From positions 682,001 to 746,000 of the forward strand of contig NZ_BNAU01000001.1 in NCBI RefSeq assembly GCF_014653945.1: 64,000 nucleotides of DNA, read 5' to 3'. Positions 35,017 to 43,500 of this stretch are shown piece by piece. A model generated the notes under the pieces. That model worked only from the letters and a program-made list of their open reading frames with translations. It did not search any database and was not told where the DNA came from. Position 1 is the first letter of the stretch; every line of letters starts with the position of its first letter. The stretch is from Amycolatopsis deserti. Its GTDB lineage: Bacteria; Actinomycetota; Actinomycetes; Mycobacteriales; Pseudonocardiaceae. Position numbers and translations under genes: made by a program.

Positions 35017-35916
35017 GTGCCCGGGACACTGGAGAAGATCGCCCACCGGCGCCGGGGTGAGCAGGAGATCCGGCGGCTGGAGGCGCTCCTGCGTCTGGAA
35101 CAGCCGCAGTTCGCGCCCGGTGTGGTGCACGAGTGGGTGGCGCGCGAGTTCGCGCGGTTCGACGACGCCCCGGTGCGGGCTTACATCCCGATCCTCGTGG
35201 AACGCGCGGTCCGGGCGCGGCTGCGCGCGACCCCCGTGGTGCCCTATTGGCCCGCGGTCGAGCTGGTGGATTGGGCACGCGGGACGGCCGAGATCCTGCT
35301 CGCCGGGGAGCTGCCACGCCGCTGGCAGCACACCCGGGGAGTGGCCGGGCGGGCGAGTGAGGTGTCGGTGGTTCTGCCGCCCGGCGAGCGCGCGGTGCTG
35401 GTCGCGGCCGCGTGGCTGCACGACATCGGCTACGCGAGCCCGGTGTCGGCCACCGGGTTGCACTCGCTCGACGGCGCCCGGTTCCTGGCCCGGCTCGGCG
35501 TTCCGTCTCGGGTGTGTGCGCTGGTCGCGCACCACTCCGGCGCGGCGGCCGTTGCCTCGCTTCGCGGGCTGGCCGGTCAGCTCGCCGAGTTCCCGGACGA
35601 ACGTGGGCCCGTGCGGGACGCGTTGTGGTACTGCGACATGAGCACCAGCCCGTGGGGCGAGCCGGTCTCGTTCGAGCAGCGGATGGCCGAGATCCAGTCC
35701 CGCCGGGGGCCGGAGGACCCGGTGGTCCGGGCGCTCGCGATCAACCGGGGCGAACGCGCCGCGGCGGTCGAGCGGACCGCGGAACTGCTCCGGCGAACCG
35801 GGCGCTGCCCGGCCTCCGTCACCCGTTCGGACGCACGTTCGAGCACGTCGCCATGTTGTTGTCCCGGAGGTTGCAGCGGGGGTTCATCGGCTGTTCGCCG
35901 TCACGGAGCACGCTGA
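35017..35916 (+). CDS. HD-domain protein with N-terminal three-helix bundle
   Basis: A 299-residue protein. Residues about 12-70 form a helical dimerisation-type module (ARFDDAPVRAYIPILVERAV). An HD phosphohydrolase-like domain follows: RWQHTRGVAGRA (His), AAWLHDIGYA (His-Asp) and LVAHHSG. This metal-binding pattern occurs in nucleotide or cyclic-nucleotide hydrolases. The last 30 residues are Ser/Cys-rich (SPCCCPGGCSGGSS) and may not fold. GTG start after AAGGGG. It sits between the tailoring block and the LysR gene, so it may be regulatory or a passenger. Confidence 0.75.
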   Translation: MPGTLEKIAHRRRGEQEIRRLEALLRLEQPQFAPGVVHEWVAREFARFDDAPVRAYIPILVERAVRARLRATPVVPYWPAVELVDWARGTAEILLAGELPRRWQHTRGVAGRASEVSVVLPPGERAVLVAAAWLHDIGYASPVSATGLHSLDGARFLARLGVPSRVCALVAHHSGAAAVASLRGLAGQLAEFPDERGPVRDALWYCDMSTSPWGEPVSFEQRMAEIQSRRGPEDPVVRALAINRGERAAAVERTAELLRRTGRCPASVTRSDARSSTSPCCCPGGCSGGSSAVRRHGAR

Positions 35917-35949
35917 ACGACGCACACGGTCCGGGCGGAGGAACCTGTC

Positions 35950-36888
35950 ATGGAGTTCAGGCATCTGGTGTCGTTCCTGGCGATCGCCGACGAGCTGCAC
36001 TTCGGGCGGGCGGCGGCGCGGCTGCACCTGACCCAGCCGTCGCTGAGCCAGCAACTGCAACGCCTCGAGCGCACCCTCGGCGTCGAACTGGTCGCCCGCA
36101 CCTCCCACGAGGTGCGGCTGACGTCGGCGGGCCGGGCGTTCGAGGTCGAGGCGCGCGCGATCGTCAACCGGATGGGCAAGGCCGCCCAGTCGGCGCGGGA
36201 GGCCGCGGCCGGGCGCACCGGCACGATCAGCGTCGGCTACAACTTCCCCGCCGGCCAGCACATCCTGCCGGCGACCCTGGCCAAGATGCACGCCGAGTAC
36301 CCCGACGTCACCGTGAAGCTGGAGGAGAAGCGCACCGGCCCGCAGCTGGCCGCGCTCGCCGAGGGGACCCTGGACATCGCCCTCGTCTACGGCCGCCCGG
36401 TCACCTCCGACTTCCAGTACCGGCGCCTGCTGCAGCTGCCGATGGTCGCCGTCGTCGGGCCCGGCCACAAGTGGGCGGGCCGCCCCGGAGTGCCCTTCGC
36501 CGAACTCGCGCGGCAGTCCTGCATCCTGTTCGACCGCGAGCAGTGCCCGGCGATGTACGACGCGATCCTCGCCGCCGCCGAACGCACCGGGATCCGGCTC
36601 ACCGTCGCCCACGTGATCGACGACCCCGGCGCCACCGCGATCCTGGTGTCGGTCAAACCGCTCGTCGGGTTCGCCTCCGCCTCCCGCGGCATGCTCGCCG
36701 GCTCCGCGGTCGGCGGCGTGCGCCCGGTGCCGGTGCAGCTCTACGACCCGGTGCCCACGATCGACCTGTACGCGGTGTGGCGCGACACCGGGGTCAACCC
36801 GCTGCAGGAGGTCTTCCTCGACTGCCTGGAGGCGGTCGGGCCGTTCCAGATCCCGGCGATGCGGGCGGAAGCACGCGCGGCGCGATAG
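35950..36888 (+). CDS. LysR-family transcriptional regulator
   Basis: A 312-residue LysR protein: N-terminal winged helix (ELHFGRAAARLHLTQPSLSQ, LERTLGVELVART) and a periplasmic-binding-like effector domain from about residue 90 (GTISVGYNFPAG onward). GGAGGAA precedes the ATG. It is the only DNA-binding regulator within the lipid cluster, directly upstream of the acyl-CoA ligase and the Pfa operon, so it is the prime candidate for pathway control. Its ligand is unknown. Confidence 0.9.
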   Translation: MEFRHLVSFLAIADELHFGRAAARLHLTQPSLSQQLQRLERTLGVELVARTSHEVRLTSAGRAFEVEARAIVNRMGKAAQSAREAAAGRTGTISVGYNFPAGQHILPATLAKMHAEYPDVTVKLEEKRTGPQLAALAEGTLDIALVYGRPVTSDFQYRRLLQLPMVAVVGPGHKWAGRPGVPFAELARQSCILFDREQCPAMYDAILAAAERTGIRLTVAHVIDDPGATAILVSVKPLVGFASASRGMLAGSAVGGVRPVPVQLYDPVPTIDLYAVWRDTGVNPLQEVFLDCLEAVGPFQIPAMRAEARAAR

Positions 36889-36957
36889 GCAATTCCAACC
36901 GGACGTTCGCCGAATACGCGTTGCCCCATTCCGCAGCCACCCGAAGAATTGTCGTAC

Positions 36958-38487
36958 GTGAAGACTTCGTTCACCGGGAATGGTTTCGCCCTGGCGCTCG
37001 ACCGGGGCCTGTATTCGGTACTCGAGGAAGGGCTCCGGCGCGATCCGGACCGCCCGGTCCTGTCCCGCCCGGCCGACGGCGGCTGGCACGACGTCACCTA
37101 CGCCGAGCTCACCCGCCACGTCCGCGCCGCCGCGGCCGCGCTGCGCGAACGCGGCGTGCGGCAGGGCGATCGCGTCGCGATCCTCGGCCGCACCTCCTAC
37201 GAGTGGGTGGTCGCGGACTTCGCGGCGCTGGCGCTCGGGGCGGTGACCGTGCCGGTCTACCCCACGGCCTCCGAACACCAGATCCGCCACGTGCTCACCG
37301 ATTCGGGGGCCCAGTGGTTCGCCGCCGAGACCGACGACGACGCGTCCCGGCTCCAGGCCGCCGGCGCGGGCAAGGTCTGGACCTTCGCCGAGGTCGGGTC
37401 GTGGCGCGACGACACGGCCGGACCGGTGGACAGCCCCGTGGCCGCAGCCGATCTCGCGACCATCGTCTACACCAGCGGCACCACCGGAGCGCCCAAGGGC
37501 TGCCTGCTCACCCACGCCAACATGTACGCCTCCTCGGCCAACACCGTGCTGCAGACGGACTGGCTGTTCCACCGCGCCGCCCCCGGCGACACCGCCCCCG
37601 CGGCCACGCTGCTCGCGTTGCCGCTGTCGCACGTGTTCGGCCGCACCATCCTGCTGTCCTGTCTGATCGCCGGCACCCGCACCGGGCTGGTCGCCGGCAT
37701 CCCGGACATGCTGCCCGCGCTGCGGCAGTTCCGCCCGACGTTCCTCGCCCTGGTGCCCTACGCGCTGGAGAAGGTGCGCAAACTCGGTGGTGACCTGCTC
37801 GCCCCAGCCCGTCACGTGATCTGCGGCGGAGCGTCGCTGGACGACACCACCGCCGCGTTCTACGCCGCCGCGGGCACCGAGATCCTCAACTGCTACGGCC
37901 TGACCGAGGCGGCGACCGCGGTCACGGTCAACGCCCCGGCGACCAACCGGCGCGGCACGGTCGGGCGCCCGATCCCCGGCACGACCGTGGGCATCGCCGA
38001 CGACGGCGAGGTCCTGGTGCGCGGGGCGAACGTCTCGCCCGGGTACTGGCCCGGCTCGGTCGCGGGCGATCCCGGTTGGCTGCACACCGGCGACCTGGGC
38101 GAGCTCGACGACGACGGCTACCTGCGGATCACCGGGCGGCGCAAGGAGATCCTGGTCACCAGCGGTGGCAAGAACGTCGCGCCGACCCTGCTGGAGGACC
38201 GCGTGCGACTGCACCCGAAGGTCAGCAACTGCATGGTTGTGGGCGACGGCAGGCCGTTCGTCACGGCACTGATCACAGTGGACGGTGCGGTGTCGCCCGA
38301 GGAGCTGCAGCCGGTGGTGGACGAAGCGAACAGCCTGGTGTCCCGGGCGGAGTCGATCCGGGCGTTCCGGATCGTCGAGGGCGATTTCACCGTCGCCGCC
38401 GGGCTGCTGACCCCGTCGATGAAGCTGCGCCGGGCCGCCATCGAAGAGGCCTACGCCGCCGACATCGCGCAGCTGTACGGCACGTGA
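36958..38487 (+). CDS. long-chain acyl-CoA ligase (FadD15-like)
   Basis: A 509-residue AMP-forming ligase of the long-chain acyl-CoA synthetase class: P-loop TIVYTSGTTGAPKGCLLTH, LPLSHVFGR, NCYGLTEAATAV, WLHTGDLGELDDDGYLRITG, GRRKEILVTSGGKNVAP. It lacks the FAAL hallmarks of the other two ligases, so CoA is the expected acceptor. It could activate a released product or supply an acyl-CoA starter. The start is uncertain: I use GTG at 36958; TTG at 36949 is also in frame, and no strong ribosome site is visible. CAATTCC (36890-36896) and GAATTGT (36946-36952) flank the promoter region. Confidence 0.87.
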   Translation: MKTSFTGNGFALALDRGLYSVLEEGLRRDPDRPVLSRPADGGWHDVTYAELTRHVRAAAAALRERGVRQGDRVAILGRTSYEWVVADFAALALGAVTVPVYPTASEHQIRHVLTDSGAQWFAAETDDDASRLQAAGAGKVWTFAEVGSWRDDTAGPVDSPVAAADLATIVYTSGTTGAPKGCLLTHANMYASSANTVLQTDWLFHRAAPGDTAPAATLLALPLSHVFGRTILLSCLIAGTRTGLVAGIPDMLPALRQFRPTFLALVPYALEKVRKLGGDLLAPARHVICGGASLDDTTAAFYAAAGTEILNCYGLTEAATAVTVNAPATNRRGTVGRPIPGTTVGIADDGEVLVRGANVSPGYWPGSVAGDPGWLHTGDLGELDDDGYLRITGRRKEILVTSGGKNVAPTLLEDRVRLHPKVSNCMVVGDGRPFVTALITVDGAVSPEELQPVVDEANSLVSRAESIRAFRIVEGDFTVAAGLLTPSMKLRRAAIEEAYAADIAQLYGT

Positions 38488-38496
38488 ATGGTGCCC

Positions 38497-38540
38497 CAAT
38501 TTCCCGCCGGGAATTGTTTCCGGGTTGTTCCGGGAATTGT
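38497..38540. promoter_or_regulatory. repeat cluster upstream of the Pfa operon, candidate operator
   Basis: The exact 11-mer CCGGGAATTGT occurs at 38507-38517 and 38530-38540, 23 bases start to start, about two helical turns. The first copy is also the right half of an inverted repeat (CAATTTCCCG / CCGGGAATTG, 38497-38516). This AT-containing block stands out in a GC-rich intergenic region of 157 bases before the flavoprotein, SGNH and Pfa genes. It may bind the LysR protein or be part of the promoter. Confidence 0.5.
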
Positions 38541-38644
38541 GCGGCCCAATCGCGCCATGGCACGTGCGCATTCGCGTTGATCCGGCATCGCGGCCGAACC
38601 GAGAATTGATCCGTATCCGCTGGTCCGACAGGAGTCCGATCATC

Positions 38645-39886
38645 ATGTATGACGTCATCGTCGTCGGTGCGCGCTGCGCCGGGTCGCCCTTGGCCATGTT
38701 GCTGGCCCGCCACGGTCACCGGGTCCTGGTCGTCGACCGGGCGAGTTTTCCGAGCGACACCGTGTCCACCCACTACCTCCACCAGGCCGGGCTGTCCCGG
38801 CTGCGGGACTGGGGCCTGCTCGACCGCCTGATCGCCACCGGTGTGCCCGCCATCCGCGAGCTGAACTTCACCTACACCGGCATCGACATCCGCGGCTTCG
38901 CCGACCCGATCGACGGCATCGACGCCGTGTACTGCCCGCGCCGCACCGTGCTGGACGAGCTGCTGGTCGGCGCCGCCCGCGAGGCCGGCGCCGAGGTGAT
39001 CGAGGGCTTCACCGTGAGCGAGCTGGTGTTCGACGGCGACCGCGTCATCGGCATCCGCGGCTCCGAGGGCGACGCGCCCGAGCAGGAGTTCCGCGGCCAG
39101 GTCGTGGTCGGCGCGGACGGCGCGGGCTCGATCGTCGCGCAGCAGGCCGGCGCGCAGACCTACCGGCACGTGCCCGCCGCCGGGTTCATCTACTACTCCT
39201 ACTACAGCGGCCTGGACTGGGGCATGCACCACCGCACCGGGTTCGGCGAGCAGCAGTTCGGCACCTGGCCCACCAACGACGGCCTCAACCTGCTGGCGAT
39301 CATCCGGCCGCGCGAGCGGTTCGGCGAGTTCCGCGCCGACCCCGAGCGGCACTTCCAGGACATCTTCGACCAGATCGACCCGGAGATGGGCGAGCAGCTG
39401 CGCGACGCGGGTGTGCGCGAGGAGCCGTTCCGCCCGATGCGCTATCCGGACAACTACTACCGCCGCTCGTGGGGCCCCGGTTGGGCGCTGGTCGGCGACG
39501 CCGCCTACCACAAGGACCCGTTCACCGGCTGGGGCATCACCGACGCGTTCAAGTACTCCGAGCTGCTGGCCCAGCAGCTTCACAGCGCCCTGTCCGGTGA
39601 GCGCTCGCTGGCCGACGCACTGGGCGAGTACGAGAAGGTGCGCGACGCCGAAAGCGCCGGAACGTTCAACCTGACGGTGAGCCTGTCCACGCTGAAGCTG
39701 ACCCCGTACTACGACGCCGTCTTCCGGGCCACCAGCCAGAGCCCCTCCTACACGCGCAAGTTCTTCGGCCTCATCGCCGGCGGCTACCACGGTGAGGAGT
39801 TCTTCGCACCGCACAACCTCGAGCAGCTCTACGACGAGGTCGGCACCCCGGCCGCGCAGCGCCTGCTCACCAACCCGGGGGAGTAG
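38645..39886 (+). CDS. FAD-dependent oxidoreductase (B), geranylgeranyl-reductase-like
   Basis: A 413-residue flavoprotein: N-terminal YDVIVVGARCAGSPLAMLLA, then VVDRASFPSDTVSTHYLH, VVVGADGAGSIVA and GPGWALVGDAAYHKDPFTGWG for FAD binding. Relatives hydroxylate or epoxidise substrates or reduce isoprenoid double bonds. AGGAG at 38630-38634 sets the ATG. It is the first gene of the transcript leading into the SGNH hydrolase and the Pfa-like synthase, so it may act on the nascent polyene. Confidence 0.87.
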   Translation: MYDVIVVGARCAGSPLAMLLARHGHRVLVVDRASFPSDTVSTHYLHQAGLSRLRDWGLLDRLIATGVPAIRELNFTYTGIDIRGFADPIDGIDAVYCPRRTVLDELLVGAAREAGAEVIEGFTVSELVFDGDRVIGIRGSEGDAPEQEFRGQVVVGADGAGSIVAQQAGAQTYRHVPAAGFIYYSYYSGLDWGMHHRTGFGEQQFGTWPTNDGLNLLAIIRPRERFGEFRADPERHFQDIFDQIDPEMGEQLRDAGVREEPFRPMRYPDNYYRRSWGPGWALVGDAAYHKDPFTGWGITDAFKYSELLAQQLHSALSGERSLADALGEYEKVRDAESAGTFNLTVSLSTLKLTPYYDAVFRATSQSPSYTRKFFGLIAGGYHGEEFFAPHNLEQLYDEVGTPAAQRLLTNPGE

Positions 39887-39894
39887 CGACCGCG

Positions 39895-40500
39895 ATGCCC
39901 GCGATCCGGATGACCGTGCTCGGCGACAGCTTCGTGGAAGGGCGCGGCGACCCGGCTCCCGGCGGCGGCTGGGCCGGCTGGGTGCCCCGCTTCGCCGGGG
40001 CGCTCGGCCTGCCCGCCGCCGCGGTGCGCAACCTCGGCACCCACGGCGCCACCACCGCCGACGTGCTGGCCCGCCAGCTGCCGCGCGCCCTGGCCCCGAA
40101 ACCGCCCCTGATCGGCGTCGTCTGCGGCGTCAACGACCTGGTGTCCGCCTACGACGCGGACGGCTTCCGCGCCAACCTGCGGTCCCTGTTCGGGGCCCTG
40201 CGCGGCTTCGACACCACCGTCTTCACCGCCAACTACCCCGACATCCCCGGCAACCTGCCGGTGCCCGACGGGTTCCGCCGTCTGCTGCGCGAGCGGTTCG
40301 CCGCCGCCAACACCGTGCTGGCCGAGGTCACCCGCGAGACGGGGACCCTGTGCCTGGACCTGGCCGGGCGCCCCGAGTGGAACGGCCCCGGGCTGTGGTC
40401 GCCCGACGGCCTGCACCCCAGCCCCGAGGGGCACCGCGCCTTCGCCGACGCCGTGGCCGACCTGGTCACCGAGGCCACCGGACTGAGCAAAGCCGCCTGA
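39895..40500 (+). CDS. SGNH/GDSL hydrolase (TesA-like)
   Basis: A 201-residue cytoplasmic SGNH hydrolase. Block I is VLGDSFVEG with the nucleophile Ser, the Gly block is NLGTHGATT, block III is CGVNDL and block V is DGLHPSPEGH with the Asp/His. No signal peptide is present. TesA-type members cleave acyl thioesters. Its position 22 bases before the Pfa synthase makes it the best candidate for releasing the chain from the ACPs, since that synthase has no thioesterase domain. Confidence 0.87.
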   Translation: MPAIRMTVLGDSFVEGRGDPAPGGGWAGWVPRFAGALGLPAAAVRNLGTHGATTADVLARQLPRALAPKPPLIGVVCGVNDLVSAYDADGFRANLRSLFGALRGFDTTVFTANYPDIPGNLPVPDGFRRLLRERFAAANTVLAEVTRETGTLCLDLAGRPEWNGPGLWSPDGLHPSPEGHRAFADAVADLVTEATGLSKAA

Positions 40501-40522
40501 GCAAGACTTCGAGAGGAAGACC

Positions 40523-43500
40523 GTGAGCGAGCACCCCGAGCTGTCGGACCGACGGCTGGCCCGCACCCCGATCGCGATCGTCGGCATGTCGGGCCTGTTC
40601 CCGATGGCCCGCAACCACCGCGAGTACTGGCAGAACATCGTCGACGGCACCGACTGCACCACCGACGTGCCCGCGTCCCGCTGGAGCCTCGACGACTACT
40701 ACGACGCCGACCCGTCCGCGCCGGACAAGACGTACTCGCGGCGCGGCGCGTTCCTGCCCGACGTCGACTTCGCACCCCTGGAGTTCGGGCTGCCGCCCAA
40801 CCAGCTCGACGTGACCAGCACGATGCAGACGCTCAGCCTGGGCGTGGCGCGGGACCTGCTGCGCGACGCCGGCGCCGAGGGCGAGTGGTACGACCCGTCA
40901 CGCACGGGCGTCGTGCTCGGCACCACCGGCCCGGTGCCGCTGATGCACCCGCTGGCCGCGCGGCTGTCCACCCCGGTGCTCAAGGAGGTCGTGCGCAGCT
41001 GCGGTCTGTCCGGTGAGGACGCCGACGCGATCGCGGACAAGTACGTGCAGGCGTTCGCGCCGTGGGAGGAGAACTCCTTCCCCGGGCTGCTCGCCAACGT
41101 CGTCGCCGGCCGGGTCGCCAACCGGCTCGGCCTGGGCGGCATGAACTGCACCGTCGACGCCGCCTGCGCGGCTTCGCTCTCGGCGCTGCGCACGGCCATC
41201 GCCGAGCTGGTCGACGGCCGCGCCGACACCATGATCACCGGTGGCGTGGACACCGAGAACACGATCTTCATCTACCTCTGCTTCTCCAAGGTCGGCGCGC
41301 TGTCCAAGAGCGGCACGATCCGGCCGTTCGACGACACCGCGGACGGCACCCTGCTCGGCGAGGGCATCGGCATGCTCGCCCTCCGGCGGCTGGCCGACGC
41401 CGAACGCGACGGCAACCGGATCTACGCGGTGATCCGCGGTCTCGGCTCGTCCAGCGACGGGCGCTCGAAGAGCATCTACGCGCCCCGCGCCGAAGGGCAG
41501 AAGGTCGCGCTGGAGCGGGCGTACACCGACGCCGAGGTCTCGCCGGCGTCGGTGGAGCTGTTCGAGGCGCACGCGACCGGCACCGCCGTCGGTGACCGGA
41601 CCGAGCTGACCGCCCTGGGCGAGGTCGTGGGCGCCGAGTCCGGTGAGACGCGGTTCGCCGCGCTGGGCAGCGTGAAGTCGCAGATCGGGCACACCAAGGG
41701 CGCGGCGGGCACGGCGAGCCTGATGAAGCTCGCGCTCGGGCTGTACCACAAGGTGCTGCCGCCGACGATCAACGTCGACCGGCCGAACCGCGTGCTCGAC
41801 GGTGACGTGCCGTTCTACGTCAACGTGAAGACCCGCCCGTGGATCCGCGACCCGCACCGCCCGGTCCGGCGGGCGGCGGCCTCGGCGATGGGCTTCGGCG
41901 GCACCAACTACCACGTGGTGCTGGAGGAGCACGACCCGGCGCGCGGGCCGGTGCTGCACCGCACGGCGACCGCGCACCTGTGGCACGCGCCGTCCCCAGT
42001 GGAGTTGCTCGAGCTGGTTCGTTCGGGTGCGCCCGGCGTGTCCGGCGAGATCCCGGCTTCGCACGCACGGGCCGGATTCGTCGCGGCGGACGACGTGTCG
42101 GCTGAGGAACTGCGGTCGTTGCTGGTGGCGCAGCTGGAGGCCGAGCCCGAAGCGGTGGAGTGGTCGCACCCGCGCGGGGTGTTCTTCCGGCGGCAGGCGG
42201 TGCCGGACCTGAAGATCGGCGCGCTGTTCGCCGGGCAGGGCAGCCAGTACCTGGAGATGGGCCTGGACGCGGCGCTGAACAACCCGATCGTCGGGGCCGC
42301 GCTGGACGAGGCCAACGCCGTGTTCGACGGTGACGACGTGCGCCTGGCGCAGGTGGTGTTCCCGCCGCCGGTGTTCGACGCCGAGGAGCGGCAGCGCCAA
42401 GAGGCGACGCTGCGGCGGACCGAGTACGCGCAGCCGGCGATCGGCGCGCTGTCGGCGGGTCAGTTCCGGTATCTGCGCGAGCTGGGGTTGCGCTGCGACG
42501 GGTTCCTGGGGCACAGCTTCGGTGAGCTGACCGCGCTGTGCGCAGCCGGGTCGCTGTCCGATGTGGACTTCTTCGCGCTGGCGAAGGCGCGCGGCGCGGC
42601 GATGGCGCCGGTGTCCGGCGACGCGGGCGCGATGGCCGCGGTCAGCGCCTCGCGCGCCGACGTCGCGGACCTGCTCGTCGACGACGTCGTGGTGTGCAAC
42701 CACAACGCGCCGGACCAGGTCGTGGTCGGCGGTGCGTCGGACGCGGTCGCGCGGTTCGTGGACCTGTGTGGTGAGCGGGGTGTGTCGGCGAAGCTGCTGC
42801 CAGTGGCCGCGGCGTTCCACACCCGGTTCGTGGCCCACGCGGTGGACGCTTTCCGGCCCGCGGTGGAGGCGGTGACGGTGGGGTCGCCCGCCGCGCCGGT
42901 CTACGCGAACTCGCCCGGCGCTGCCTACGGTACGGATGTCGAGGCCAACCGGCGCACGCTGGTCGAGCAGCTGCTGCAGCCGGTCGAGTTCGTCGCCGCG
43001 CTGGAGGCGATGCGTGCCGACGGGTGCACCGTGTTCGTCGAGTTCGGGCCGAAGCAGGTGCTGACCGGGCTGGTGCGGCGCACCCTCGGCGACGAGGTGA
43101 TCGCGATCCCGACCGACGGCGGCCCCCTCGGGGACGGTGACCTGGCGCTGAAGCAGGCCGCGGTCCGGCTGGCGGTGCTGGGCGCGCCGGTGTCGGACGT
43201 CAACCGCTTCGACGCGCCACCGCTGGAGGCGCCGGAGCCGGCCGGGATGACGGTGCGCCTGTCGGCACCGGAGTACGTGTCCGCCGAGCGGCGCGAGGCG
43301 TACGAGCGCGCCCTGTCCGACGGGTACCAGGTCGCGGTTGCCGCCGACGTGGCGCCGGTAAGTGTTCCGGAGCCGGCTTCCAGGGAGGCTGAACCCGCTT
43401 TCGCCCCGGTGCCGCCGGTGGCCGAGCCGGCGCGGGTGCATGAGGTGGGCGCGGCGCTGCAGCAGCACATCACGGTGCACGGGGAGTTCCTGGAGAGCCA

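Noticed and set aside
35884-38697. Open frame of 937 codons on the minus strand across the LysR and acyl-CoA ligase genes
   Set aside because: It spans two well-supported plus-strand genes and the gap between them and shows no domain.
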